From Betaproteobacteria bacterium SCN1 (GTDB lineage: Bacteria > Pseudomonadota > Gammaproteobacteria > Burkholderiales > Thiobacillaceae): a stretch of 64,000 bases of DNA. Position numbers and translations under genes: made by a program. The stretch lies in assembly GCA_008923315.1 (NCBI GenBank), contig WBSF01000008.1, forward strand, positions 474,705 through 538,704, read 5' to 3'. The notes beneath the pieces are model-generated. The model was not told the origin of the DNA. It worked only from the letters and a program-made list of their open reading frames with translations, and ran no database searches. Below, in pieces: positions 7,418 to 16,153 of this stretch (position 1 is the first letter of the stretch; every line of letters begins with the position of its first letter).

Positions 7418-8866
7418 ATGAGCGCGTTCAAACCCGCCGATCCGAACGCCCTGCTGCGGACCGTTCTGCGCGAAACCGAATCCGAGGTGCTGGCGTTCGA
7501 CACGGCCACACTGCGCATCCTGGCCGTCAACGCCGCCGCAGCGCGCAATCTGGGCCATCCCCAGACACACCTGCGCGACATGCGGCTCGACGACTGCCTG
7601 GCTGCGAACGAGGCCGCCATGCTCGCTTCCCGTCTGGCCCGGGATATGGCCGGACCCGCCCGCCGCATCGCATTGCGCGCGCATTGCCGGCGCCGCGACG
7701 GCAGCCTCTACCCGGTGGCGGTGCGAATCGTACCGACCGGCGACGACGGGCAGCGTCTGTGGATCGCCCGCGATCTTTCCGGACGCGAAGCCGCCCGGCT
7801 GGCGATGACGCAATCGCCGCCCGATCTGCGCGCGGTGGTGGCGCACATTCCCGGCATGGCCTACCAGGTGCTGCGCAAACCCGACGGCAGCACCACGCTG
7901 CGCTACGTGAGCGCGCAGTCGGCCCGCCTGCTGGGCATCAAGGCGGCCAGCCTGCGCGCCCGGCCGGAACGCTTCTTCGACCTGATTCTCGACGAGGACA
8001 AGCCCGACTACCTGACCCGGCTGGCTGCCGCCGGTGGCGTACCGATGAGCTTCAACTGGGAAGGCCGGATCTGGCTCAAGGCCTGGCACGACGTGAAATG
8101 GGTCAACCTGCGGGTCAGCCGGCGCGAAACCCCCGAAGGCACGATCTGGGACGGCATCATGCTGAACGTCACCCACAGCCGCGAGGCGGACGCCGAAATC
8201 CGCCGTTCGCGTGCCCAGCTCGCCGCATTGGCAGCCCACGTCGAAACCGCAAAGGAACAGGAACGCCTCAACCTCGCCCGCGAGGTGCACGACGATCTGG
8301 GCGGCAATCTGGCCGCGATCAAGATCGGCCTGTCCGGGCTGCTGCGACGGCTGCCCGGGGATCAGACCGCGCTGATCGAACGCACCGCCTACCTCGACAA
8401 CGTGGTCGACCAGACCATCGAGGCCACCCATCGCATCGCCGCCAGCCTGCGGCCGCCGGTGCTGGATTTCGGCATCGTGTCCGCCCTCGAATGGCAGATC
8501 GAGCGGTTCGGACACACCACAGGCATGGCCTGCACGCTCGACGCGCCAGCCACGCCGATCCCGCTCGGCACCGACGCGGCCATCGCGGTCTTTCGCATCG
8601 TTCAGGAGGCGCTGACCAACGTCGCCAAGCATGCGCGGGCCAGCCGGGTGAAAGTCGGCCTGGCCCTGGACGGCGATACGCTCGTCGTCCGCGTGACCGA
8701 CAACGGCCAGGGCATCGCGGCGAAGCCGCCGCGCAACGGCAGCGGCTTCGGCGTGCTGGGCATGACCGAGCGGGCCGCGGCGCTGGGCGGCGAGCTCATC
8801 GTCGAAGCGGCACCGCGGCGCGGCACGCAGGTCCGCCTGCGGGTGCCGCTCGCACCCGGGAAATAA
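7418..8866 (+). CDS. Soluble PAS-PAS sensor histidine kinase, NarL/HisKA_3 class
   Basis: 482-aa kinase without membrane segments, so it senses a cytoplasmic or membrane-permeant signal. Two PAS-like domains lie at about residues 10-130 (VLAFDTATLRILAVNAAAAR) and 140-265 (GMAYQVLRKPDGSTTLRYVS). The HisKA_3 dimerisation helix contains the phospho-accepting H291 in AREVHDDLGGNLAAIKIGL. The ATPase domain follows with EALTNVAKHARA (N box) and DNGQGI and GFGVLGMTERA (G boxes). It is followed at 37 bases by its LuxR-type response regulator, and the two form one operon. Signal and targets are unknown. Confidence 0.9.
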   Translation: MSAFKPADPNALLRTVLRETESEVLAFDTATLRILAVNAAAARNLGHPQTHLRDMRLDDCLAANEAAMLASRLARDMAGPARRIALRAHCRRRDGSLYPVAVRIVPTGDDGQRLWIARDLSGREAARLAMTQSPPDLRAVVAHIPGMAYQVLRKPDGSTTLRYVSAQSARLLGIKAASLRARPERFFDLILDEDKPDYLTRLAAAGGVPMSFNWEGRIWLKAWHDVKWVNLRVSRRETPEGTIWDGIMLNVTHSREADAEIRRSRAQLAALAAHVETAKEQERLNLAREVHDDLGGNLAAIKIGLSGLLRRLPGDQTALIERTAYLDNVVDQTIEATHRIAASLRPPVLDFGIVSALEWQIERFGHTTGMACTLDAPATPIPLGTDAAIAVFRIVQEALTNVAKHARASRVKVGLALDGDTLVVRVTDNGQGIAAKPPRNGSGFGVLGMTERAAALGGELIVEAAPRRGTQVRLRVPLAPGK

Positions 8867-8903
8867 CGGCATAATGCCGTCATCGTCCGCCTGATCCGAC
8901 GCA

Positions 8904-9551
8904 ATGGCCGCCGCAAAACCCTATCGCATCCTCATCGTCGATGATCACGCCATCGTTCGCGAGGGTTTGAAGCAGATCCTCGCCGATACGGACGACATCG
9001 TGGTCGGTGGCGAAGCCGAAAATTCGAGCAAGGCTCTGCAGATGGCCCGCAAGAGCCCCTGGGACATGGTGCTGATGGATATTTCCATGCCCGACCGGAA
9101 CGGCCTGGAAACCCTGGAGTTGCTGAAAAAGGAGCATCCGGGCATCAAGGTGCTCATGCTCTCCATGCACCGCGAGACGCTCTATGCCGTCCGCGCGCTG
9201 AAATCCGGTGCGGCCGGCTATCTCAACAAGCAGAGCGCGCCGGACCAGCTGGTCGACGCCATCCGCCTGGTCGCCTCCGGCAAGAAATACATCAGCCCCG
9301 AAGTCGCGCAGGAGCTGGCCAGCACGGTGAGCGGCGAGCGCGAGGCGCTGCCGCACGAAACCCTGTCCAACCGCGAATACCAGACCCTGTGCCTGATCGC
9401 TTCCGGCCTGCCGGTCTCGGCCATTGCCGAGCAGCTCAAGCTGTCGGTCAAGACCATCAGCATGTACCGGTCGCGCCTGCTTCAGAAGATGCAGCTGAAG
9501 AACAACGCGGAATTGACGCATTACGCGATCAGGCACAAGCTGGTCGAGTGA
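8904..9551 (+). CDS. NarL/FixJ-family response regulator
   Basis: 215-aa DNA-binding regulator. The receiver domain (residues 7-120) has the acidic pair D13-D14, phospho-acceptor D59 in VLMDISMPDRNG and a conserved lysine in GYLNKQSAPDQL. The C-terminal LuxR helix-turn-helix runs from about 148 to 205 (LSNREYQTLCLIASGLPVSA, ending SVKTISMYRSRLLQKM). Phosphorylation by the upstream kinase should drive dimerisation and promoter binding. The regulated genes are not evident. Confidence 0.92.
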   Translation: MAAAKPYRILIVDDHAIVREGLKQILADTDDIVVGGEAENSSKALQMARKSPWDMVLMDISMPDRNGLETLELLKKEHPGIKVLMLSMHRETLYAVRALKSGAAGYLNKQSAPDQLVDAIRLVASGKKYISPEVAQELASTVSGEREALPHETLSNREYQTLCLIASGLPVSAIAEQLKLSVKTISMYRSRLLQKMQLKNNAELTHYAIRHKLVE

Positions 9552-9754
9552 AAGAGAACGGGCATCGGGCACCAGGAACCGAAGGCCGGACACCGCCGCG
9601 GCACGGCCGCAGAGAAGCCGCCAGGCCTCATTCCCGGCCCCTAATGCCCGAAATGCCGGGATTTTCCCGCCTTAATCCGGCCTTACCCGCATCCCGCTTC
9701 GCCCTACCATGCGGAGCATCGAATACGGCCCCGATCCGGGCCAGGACATGAACC

Positions 9755-11332
9755 ATGGCTGAACCGCCGACCAGCATCAATCTTGCCAACCCGTCCGAAG
9801 TTGCCCGGGAAACCCTGCGCCGGCTGGCCTTGCGCCGGATCGCCCCGACTCCGGACAACTACCAGGCGCTGTATGAGGAAATCACGGGCGGCGCACCGGC
9901 CGGGCAGGCGGGCGGCGGCGCCACCGCCGTCAGCGCGCTGAACGGGCTGATCATGGACCTCAACCTGCACCACCCGGAGCTGGCCGCGCCCGTCGCGGAA
10001 CTCGATCAGGCGGTGCGGCGGAACGACTGGCCCCAGTGCCGCAAGCAGCTCGGCCTGATCACCCGCCAGCTCAAACAGGACACCGGAGGCTCCGGGCGTA
10101 GCGGCGATCATTTCGCCCTGCTGCGCGAACTGCTGGCCAAAACCCTGGAATTCGGCGTGGCCATCCAGCTTGCCCACAATCCGGCCCTGGCCGAGCGCGC
10201 GCAGAAACTGGCCGTGCAGGTACGTGAAGCCAACAGCGCCAATACACTGCGCGAAGCCGCCAGCGGACTGAAAAGCCTCTGGATCGACATCGATCTCGGC
10301 GTTTCGCACAGCACGGACCAGCAGGAGACACTCCGGCGCATTCTGCTGCTGCTGGTGGAAAACATCGGCGAACTGCTCGACGACGATTCCTGGATGCGTG
10401 GCCAGCTCGACATGGTGCAGGACGTGATCATCGGTCCGATCCGGATCCGCGAGCTGCAGGAAGCCGAGCGTCGGCTGAAGGACATCATCTACAAGCAGAG
10501 CATGGTCAAGCACAGCCTGCGCGAGGCCACCGCCACGCTCAAGGCGACCATGACCGCCTTCGTCAACCGCATGGGCGACATCGTCGCCGTCTCCGACGAA
10601 TACCAGGAAAAACTCGTCACCCACGTCGAACGCATCAGCCAGACCGAGGACGTGCTCGAACTGCAGAAGATTCTGGAAAGCCTGCTGGAGGAAACCCGCG
10701 CCGCGCAGTCCGGCACGCATGCGGTGCGCGACGAGCTGGTGGCCGAGCGCGATGCCGCGCTGGAAGCCGAAAACCGTATCCGCCAGCTGGAAAACCAGAT
10801 CGCCCAGATGAGCGCGCTGGTACGCGAGGATCCCCTGACGCACAGCCTGAACCGGCGTGGCCTGGACGACGAATTCACGCGCGAGGCCGCGCGTGCCGAA
10901 CGTTTCAAGAGCGCGTTCAGCATCGCCGTGCTGGATGTCGACAATTTCAAGAAGCTGAACGACGAACGCGGCCATCAGGTCGGCGACGACGCACTCGTCC
11001 ACCTGGTCCAGGTGGCCAAGGACGAACTGCGCATCACCGATCATGTCGCCCGGCTGGGCGGCGAGGAATTCCTCATCCTGCTGCCGAACACCGGCCACAA
11101 GGAAGCCATCCGCATCATCACCCGCCTGCAGCGCCGCCTGACCAAGCGCTACTTCCTCGACAAGAACGAACACGTTCTGATCACGTTCAGCGCCGGCGTG
11201 GCCGAACATATGCCGGGCGAGGCGCAGGAGACATTGATCGCGCGCGCCGACGCAGCCATGTACGAAGCCAAGCGTGCCGGCAAGAACCGCGTATTCCTGG
11301 CGAGAGCCCCGTCCGAAACCCCTCCCGGCTAG
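9755..11332 (+). CDS. GGDEF-domain diguanylate cyclase
   Basis: 525-aa protein. A long, mostly helical N-terminal region (about 1-340) with coiled-coil character has no recognised sensor domain. The C-terminal GGDEF domain begins at REDPLTHSLNRRGL and carries the active-site variant GGEEF, so catalysis of c-di-GMP from two GTP is expected. RITD lies five residues before GGEEF and forms a canonical inhibitory I-site. There are no membrane segments. Its place just before the flagellar genes, which include a PilZ brake, suggests a role in the motility-to-sessile switch; that link is inferred from proximity. Confidence 0.92.
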   Translation: MAEPPTSINLANPSEVARETLRRLALRRIAPTPDNYQALYEEITGGAPAGQAGGGATAVSALNGLIMDLNLHHPELAAPVAELDQAVRRNDWPQCRKQLGLITRQLKQDTGGSGRSGDHFALLRELLAKTLEFGVAIQLAHNPALAERAQKLAVQVREANSANTLREAASGLKSLWIDIDLGVSHSTDQQETLRRILLLLVENIGELLDDDSWMRGQLDMVQDVIIGPIRIRELQEAERRLKDIIYKQSMVKHSLREATATLKATMTAFVNRMGDIVAVSDEYQEKLVTHVERISQTEDVLELQKILESLLEETRAAQSGTHAVRDELVAERDAALEAENRIRQLENQIAQMSALVREDPLTHSLNRRGLDDEFTREAARAERFKSAFSIAVLDVDNFKKLNDERGHQVGDDALVHLVQVAKDELRITDHVARLGGEEFLILLPNTGHKEAIRIITRLQRRLTKRYFLDKNEHVLITFSAGVAEHMPGEAQETLIARADAAMYEAKRAGKNRVFLARAPSETPPG

Positions 11333-11348
11333 GCCCATGCAGAATTTT

Positions 11349-11376
11349 TCAAAACGCCCTTAACTTTCTCCGACCC
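11349..11376 (+). promoter_or_regulatory. Weak sigma-28-like promoter of fliC
   Basis: TCAAAACG (11349-11356), 12 bases, TCCGACCC (11369-11376). It shares the TCAA start and CCGA core with the better sigma-28 sites in this window, but the -10 tail is poor. fliC is normally sigma-28 dependent; the assignment is tentative. Confidence 0.35.
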
Positions 11377-11479
11377 CCGACGATTCCTCACACAACGGCG
11401 GTTCTCACAGCCCCAGCGGCAAAACCCACGTTGACGGCACCAGAGCCGGAAATCGACCCCACACACTAGGAGAAACACC

Positions 11480-12196
11480 ATGGCACAAGTTATCAACACC
11501 AACGTCGCCGCTCTCTTCGCCGGCGCCGCCCTGAACAAATCGGCCATCGGCCTGCAGACCGCCCAGCAGCGCCTGTCGTCGGGTCTGCGCATCAACAGCG
11601 CCGCCGACGACGCCACCGGCCTCGGCATTGCCGCCGGCTTCGACTCGAAGATCCGTGGCGCCAACCAGAACATCCGCAAGGCCAACGACGGTATTTCGTC
11701 GGCCCAGATCAACGACGGCTACCTGGCCCAGATCCAGGAAAACACCCAGCGTCTGCGCGAGATCTACATCCAGACCGGCGCCGTGACGAACGACGAATCC
11801 GTGGCGCTGCTGGCTGAAAACGCCCGTCTCGACGGTCTGGTCACCGCCAACAGCGCGGTCACCGTCGACGAATCCGGCGGCACCGCCGGCGGCTACGGCT
11901 CGACCTTCACCGCGGCCACCGCGTTCTCGAACCTGGCCGCCTTCGACACCGAGATCACCGCGATCGTGGGTGCCCGTGCCGACCAGGGCGCGACCATCAG
12001 CGCACTGTCCTCCGCCGTGGCCTCCCTGCAGACCGCCGTGGTGAACTACTCGGCTTCCTTCAGCCGCGTGATGGATACCGACTACGCAGCCGAAACGGCC
12101 GCGCAGGCCCGCAACAACATCCTTCAGCAAGCCGGCACGGCGGTTCTGGCGCAAGCCAACCAGAACCCCAACACCGTGCTGACGCTGTTGCGGTAA
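11480..12196 (+). CDS. fliC: Flagellin
   Basis: Filament subunit secreted through the flagellar export channel. At 238 aa it is close to the minimum size. The conserved N-terminal D0/D1 helices (MAQVINTNVAALFAG; LSSGLRINSAADDATGLGIA) are joined through a short middle (about 120-160) to the C-terminal D1/D0 helices (ARNNILQQAGTAVLAQANQ, ending NPNTVLTLLR). The surface D2/D3 domains are missing, so the filament should be thin-walled. AGGAGA sits at 11469-11474 ahead of the ATG. A terminator follows the stop, so the gene is probably transcribed alone and strongly. Confidence 0.97.
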   Translation: MAQVINTNVAALFAGAALNKSAIGLQTAQQRLSSGLRINSAADDATGLGIAAGFDSKIRGANQNIRKANDGISSAQINDGYLAQIQENTQRLREIYIQTGAVTNDESVALLAENARLDGLVTANSAVTVDESGGTAGGYGSTFTAATAFSNLAAFDTEITAIVGARADQGATISALSSAVASLQTAVVNYSASFSRVMDTDYAAETAAQARNNILQQAGTAVLAQANQNPNTVLTLLR

Positions 12197-12224
12197 TGCC
12201 TCGCGCAGCTAATCATCTGCAAGT

Positions 12225-12254
12225 ACCCCGACCGGATGCCCCGGCCGGGGTTTT
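12225..12254 (+). terminator. Rho-independent terminator of fliC
   Basis: Stem ACCCCGACCGG / CCGGCCGGGGT around ATGCC, followed directly by TTTT. It lies about 30 bases after the fliC stop. Confidence 0.85.
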
Positions 12255-12272
12255 GGCATGGAGGCGATCGCC

Positions 12273-12617
12273 ATGATCATCCAGACGTCCAATCTCCCTC
12301 CCATTCAGGCGATGCAGCCTGATATGCGCGCGCACGGCACGGCGGTTTCGCGGGCCGAAGCCCCCCAGCCCGGTCCGCAGGCGCCCGCAAGCACGGCCGA
12401 AGTCCACGCAGCCGTGGCCGCGCTCAACCAGGCGATGCAACAATCCGGCCAGGCGCTGGAATTCAGTGTCGACAACGACAGCCAGCGCACCGTCGTCAGA
12501 ATGGTCGACACCAACACCGGCGAACTGATCCGTCAGTACCCGTCCGAAGCGACACTCGCAATCTCGCGCAACATCGCCGAATTTCAGCAAGGCCTGCTGA
12601 TCGAGCAAAAGGCCTGA
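12273..12617 (+). CDS. flaG: FlaG-family flagellar protein
   Basis: 114-aa FlaG homologue. The C-terminal half ALEFSVDNDSQRTVVRMVDT, then TGELIRQYPSEATLAISRNI, is the conserved FlaG domain; the N-terminal half is variable and Q/P/A rich. FlaG affects filament length or secretion in other bacteria, by an unclear mechanism. I choose ATG 12273 because GGAGG at 12260-12264 is spaced correctly for it. An ATG at 12258 lies before that site. It sits between fliC and fliD, its usual place. Confidence 0.88.
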   Translation: MIIQTSNLPPIQAMQPDMRAHGTAVSRAEAPQPGPQAPASTAEVHAAVAALNQAMQQSGQALEFSVDNDSQRTVVRMVDTNTGELIRQYPSEATLAISRNIAEFQQGLLIEQKA

Positions 12618-12637
12618 TTCGCTAAGGAGAATCGATC

Positions 12638-14068
12638 ATGGCGAGCATCTCATCCTCTACCAACACCGCATTCGACGTGCCGACCCTGGTGTCGCAGTTG
12701 ATGGCGGTCGAGCGCAAGCCGATCGACGATCTGAACACCAAGATATCCAGCTATCAAACCAAGATTTCCTCGTTCGGCACGCTCAGCAGCCTGATCTCGA
12801 CATTGCAGGGTTCGGCCAGCGCCCTGAGCAGCAGCCTGAGCAAGACCACCGCAACGCCGTCCAACGCCGCGGCCCTGGCCTCGACCTCGGACAGCACTGC
12901 CGTGCCCGGCACCTACAGCGTCAACGTCAGCCAGCTCGCCCAGGCGCAGAATCTCGTCGCCGCCGGCCAGACCAGCAGCAACACGGCCATCGGCAACGGC
13001 ACACCGACTACGCTGACCTTCGATTTCGGCACCATCAGCGGCGGCACGCTGACCAACGGCATTTACAGCGGCGCCAGCTTCACATCGAACGGCAACGGCA
13101 CGGCCAGCGTCGTCATCGACAGCACGAACAACACGCTCGAAGGCATCCGGGATGCGATCAACAGCGCCGGCATGGGCGTGACCGCCACGCTCGTCAACGA
13201 CGGCAGCGGCACCCCCTGGCGTCTCGCGCTGACCTCGACCGAATCCGGTGCCACCAATAGCCTCAAAATCACCACCAGCGGCGGTGACGGCACCCTCGAC
13301 AACCTGCTGGCCTACGATCCGGCCGGCACGCAGAACATGACCCAGACGCAGGCCGCGCAAAATGCCAGCCTGACCGTCAACGGCATTGCGATCACCAGCG
13401 CCTCCAACACTGTCAGCGGCGCCATCCAGGGTGTCACGCTGTCGCTGCAGGGCATCACCGCATCGCCCGCCGCGCTGACCGTGGCGCGCGACGCCACGGC
13501 AATGAAGACCGCGGCCTCCGCATTCGTCGACGCCTACAACGCGCTCGCCACCCAGATGAAATCGCGCTCGGCCTACGGCCTGGACGGCGCGAACTCGGGC
13601 ACGCTGGCCGGCGACGGGACGTTGCGCCTCATGCAGGATCAGTTGCGCGGCATCTTCAACACGCCGGCGACCGGCGGCATCATGAGCTCGCTGGCCGAAG
13701 TCGGCATCGCATTCCAGAAGGACGGCACGCTGAAGCTCGACGACGCCAAGTTCGACACGGCCCTGGCAAGCAATTTTGCCGACGTGAAGAACCTGTTCGC
13801 CTCGCCTGGCGGCTTCGCCACGCGTATCGCGAGCTGGGCGCAGACCACCCTTCAGCCGGGCGGCATGATCGAAACGCGCACGCAGAGCCTGAACCGCTAT
13901 ATCCAGCAATACAACGACCAGATCGACCGTCTGGAAAAACAGATGACGGCCCTGGAGAAGAAATACACGACCGAATACACCAATCTGAACCTGCTCCTCA
14001 GCCGGATGAACACCACCAGCACATTCCTGACCCAGCAGTTGCTCACGCAGCAGTCGAGCGACAAGTAA
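12638..14068 (+). CDS. fliD: Flagellar filament cap protein
   Basis: 476-aa FliD (HAP2), the pentameric cap that guides flagellin polymerisation at the filament tip. The N-terminal domain FDVPTLVSQLMAVERKPIDD and the C-terminal heptad-rich region (RTQSLNRYIQQYNDQIDRLE; ALEKKYTTEYTNLNLLLSRM) are typical. The centre is rich in S, T, G and N. AAGGAGAATCG precedes the ATG. It is followed by its chaperone fliT and by fliS in one transcriptional unit. Confidence 0.95.
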   Translation: MASISSSTNTAFDVPTLVSQLMAVERKPIDDLNTKISSYQTKISSFGTLSSLISTLQGSASALSSSLSKTTATPSNAAALASTSDSTAVPGTYSVNVSQLAQAQNLVAAGQTSSNTAIGNGTPTTLTFDFGTISGGTLTNGIYSGASFTSNGNGTASVVIDSTNNTLEGIRDAINSAGMGVTATLVNDGSGTPWRLALTSTESGATNSLKITTSGGDGTLDNLLAYDPAGTQNMTQTQAAQNASLTVNGIAITSASNTVSGAIQGVTLSLQGITASPAALTVARDATAMKTAASAFVDAYNALATQMKSRSAYGLDGANSGTLAGDGTLRLMQDQLRGIFNTPATGGIMSSLAEVGIAFQKDGTLKLDDAKFDTALASNFADVKNLFASPGGFATRIASWAQTTLQPGGMIETRTQSLNRYIQQYNDQIDRLEKQMTALEKKYTTEYTNLNLLLSRMNTTSTFLTQQLLTQQSSDK

Positions 14069-14096
14069 CCCCCTGAAACAATAAAGAGGTCGAGAC

Positions 14097-14525
14097 GTGT
14101 ACACACCCAATCGCGCCGCCAGCGCCTATGCCCAGGTTGGACTGGAAAGCGGCATCGTCGCCGCCAGCCCGCACCAGCTCATCGTCCTCCTCTACGAGGG
14201 TGCCGAACTCGCCGTGCGCATGGCGATCCGCCATATCCAGGATGGCGACCTGAAACAGAAGGCCGTGGCCATCAGCAAGGCCGGCAGCATCATCCACGAA
14301 GGCCTGCGCGTCGCGCTCGACAAACAGCAGGGCGGCGACCTCGCCCTGCAGCTCGACGCACTCTACGACTACATGGGCAAGCGCCTCATGCTCGCACACG
14401 TCAGCAATCAGACCGCACCGCTCGAAGAGGTTCTCGGCCTGTTGCGCGAACTGCACCAGGCCTGGCTGCAGATCGGCACGGCCGTGCGCGCCGCCCGCCC
14501 CGCTTCCCATTCCATTGCCGCCTGA
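14097..14525 (+). CDS. fliS: Flagellin export chaperone
   Basis: 142-aa FliS, which binds the C-terminal helices of flagellin in the cytoplasm and delivers it to the export gate. The diagnostic start (TPNRAASAYAQVGLESGI) leads into SPHQLIVLLYEGAELAVRMA and LQLDALYDYMGKRLMLA. The start is GTG 14097, preceded by AAAGAGGTCGAGAC. The gene order fliD-fliS-fliT matches other beta- and gammaproteobacteria. Confidence 0.95.
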   Translation: MYTPNRAASAYAQVGLESGIVAASPHQLIVLLYEGAELAVRMAIRHIQDGDLKQKAVAISKAGSIIHEGLRVALDKQQGGDLALQLDALYDYMGKRLMLAHVSNQTAPLEEVLGLLRELHQAWLQIGTAVRAARPASHSIAA

Positions 14526-14539
14526 CCCGGAGACCATCC

Positions 14540-14866
14540 ATGACCAGCGCTGAAATGCTCGATACCTACGAGACTCTCTCCGAACTGACCGGCACCATGC
14601 TCGCCGCCGCCCGCCAGGGCGAATGGGACACCCTGGCTTCGCTCGAGGAACGCTGCCGCGCCCACGTCGGCACGCTGATGCAGGCCGCACAGACCCCGCT
14701 CAACGAAAACGAACAGCGCGCCAAGGTCGCGATCATCCGCGCCATCCTGCAGAACGACGCCAAAATTCGCGCACTGGCCGAGCCGCGCCTGCACGAACTG
14801 CAGGAGCGCCTGAGCATGGCGCGTACCGGTCGCCAGGGCGTTCACGCCTATACCCAGCGGCTCTGA
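14540..14866 (+). CDS. fliT: FliT-type flagellar chaperone
   Basis: 108-aa all-helical protein in the fliT position, 14 bases after fliS. Family members bind FliD and, in enterics, FlhDC. Sequence identity within FliT is low, so the call rests on size, helical pattern (EMLDTYETLSELTGTMLAAA; EWDTLASLEERCRAHVGTLM) and locus. It ends in a basic tail, QGVHAYTQRL. Confidence 0.8.
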   Translation: MTSAEMLDTYETLSELTGTMLAAARQGEWDTLASLEERCRAHVGTLMQAAQTPLNENEQRAKVAIIRAILQNDAKIRALAEPRLHELQERLSMARTGRQGVHAYTQRL

Positions 14867-14872
14867 TTCCGC

Positions 14873-15862
14873 ATGTATCCCCAGGCGCTGTCCCGCGTCG
14901 TCGCCGTCCAGCCGCTGCTGGACGCGACGGAACGCGATCAGGGTGGCGCCTCGCGGCAAGCGTTCGAAAACCTGCGCGTCGGCCAGACCGTCAGCGCAGT
15001 GATCAGGGGCCAGACCAAGGACCTGGCACTGGTCAGCATCGAAGGCCAGGTGGTGTCGATGCGCCTGCCGCGCAGCGTGGAAAGCGGCGAAACCCTTCGC
15101 CTGCGCTTTGCCGGCCACATGCCGCAGCCGGTTTTCATGCTCGAACCCCCGGAAACCGAAGCGGCCGATGCACCCCAGCTCAGCCAGACCGCGCGCATGC
15201 TGTCCGAGATCATGCAACGCGTGCCCGAGCGCACGCCGCCCACCCTGACACCGCCCGCCCCCCTGCTCCCGCAACCGCCCGCCGACACCGCCGAACTGGC
15301 TTTCGCCCTGCGCAATGCCCTGGTGCGCAGCGGCCTCTTCTACGAATCCCATCTCGCCAACTGGGTCGACGGCCGGGACAGCCTGGACGGCCTGATGCGC
15401 GAGCCGCAGAACCGTCTGCCCGCCGAAATCGCCGCCCGTGTCGCCGCAGACGGCGATGCGGCTCCGAAGCAGGCCAACCCCCTGCACGGCCTCCTCACCC
15501 AGCAGCTCCAGGTGCTGGAATCGCCCCAGTTCATCTGGCGCGGCGAACTGTGGCCGGGCCGCCCGCTGGAATGGCAGGTCCAGCGCGACGACGAAGACGC
15601 GTCGCGCAACGACCCGACGCGTACCGGCGCATCCGCCGCTTCGGCCTGGGAATCGCATCTGAAACTCGACCTGCCGGCCCTGGGCGCGCTCGACGTGCAT
15701 ATCCGCCTCGACGCGCAGCAGCGTTTTTCCATCCGGCTCGCCCCGGCGGCGGCCGCAACCGTACCGGTGCTGCAGGGCGGCCAGTCCGGGCTGGTGGAAC
15801 GGCTCGCCGCAGCCGGCTGCACGATCCAGGCGTTCGAGGTGGCCCGCGATGCCGATGCCTGA
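14873..15862 (+). CDS. FliK-like hook-length-control homologue (second copy, atypical)
   Basis: 329-aa protein with a proline-rich linker around residues 120-145 and a C-terminal domain (about 235-325) resembling the FliK/Flg_hook domain: LKLDLPALGALDVHIRLDAQ, then RFSIRLAPAAAATVPVL. FliK C-terminal domains contact FlhB to change export specificity. It overlaps the next gene, which encodes a free FlhB-like C-terminal domain, by 14 bases, so the pair is likely translated together. A conventional fliK is present at 23681. Function here is inferred. Confidence 0.7.
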   Translation: MYPQALSRVVAVQPLLDATERDQGGASRQAFENLRVGQTVSAVIRGQTKDLALVSIEGQVVSMRLPRSVESGETLRLRFAGHMPQPVFMLEPPETEAADAPQLSQTARMLSEIMQRVPERTPPTLTPPAPLLPQPPADTAELAFALRNALVRSGLFYESHLANWVDGRDSLDGLMREPQNRLPAEIAARVAADGDAAPKQANPLHGLLTQQLQVLESPQFIWRGELWPGRPLEWQVQRDDEDASRNDPTRTGASAASAWESHLKLDLPALGALDVHIRLDAQQRFSIRLAPAAAATVPVLQGGQSGLVERLAAAGCTIQAFEVARDADA

Positions 15863-16151
15863 CGCACAGCGCGCCGCGGCCGCCCTGGCCTACCGCGAAG
15901 GCGACACGGCCCCGCGCGTGGTCGCCAAGGGCCGCGGCCTCATCGCCGACGCGATCATCGAAAAGGCGCGCGCCAACGGCGTCCACGTGCACGAGTCGCG
16001 CGAACTGCTCGCTCTCCTGATGCAGATCGATCTCGACAGCCATATTCCGCCCCAGCTCTACGTGGCCGTGGCCGAACTGCTGGCCTGGCTGTACCGACTT
16101 GAGAATTCCGGACAACTGCCGTTAGAGAACCAGAAGAAACCGAGCGCCTGA
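15849..16151 (+). CDS. FlhB C-terminal-domain-like protein (FlhB2/YlqH type)
   Basis: 100-aa protein equal to the cytoplasmic C-terminal domain of FlhB without the membrane part. AALAYREGDTAPRVVAKGRG, then LIADAIIEKARANGVHVHES, then IPPQLYVAVAELLAWLYRLE aligns with FlhB after its cleavage site. The NPTH autocleavage motif is absent, as expected for a stand-alone domain. Family members are common but poorly understood, and one can partly replace the FlhB domain. It overlaps the FliK-like gene upstream. Confidence 0.82.
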   Translation: MPMPDAQRAAAALAYREGDTAPRVVAKGRGLIADAIIEKARANGVHVHESRELLALLMQIDLDSHIPPQLYVAVAELLAWLYRLENSGQLPLENQKKPSA

Positions 16152-16153
16152 AC

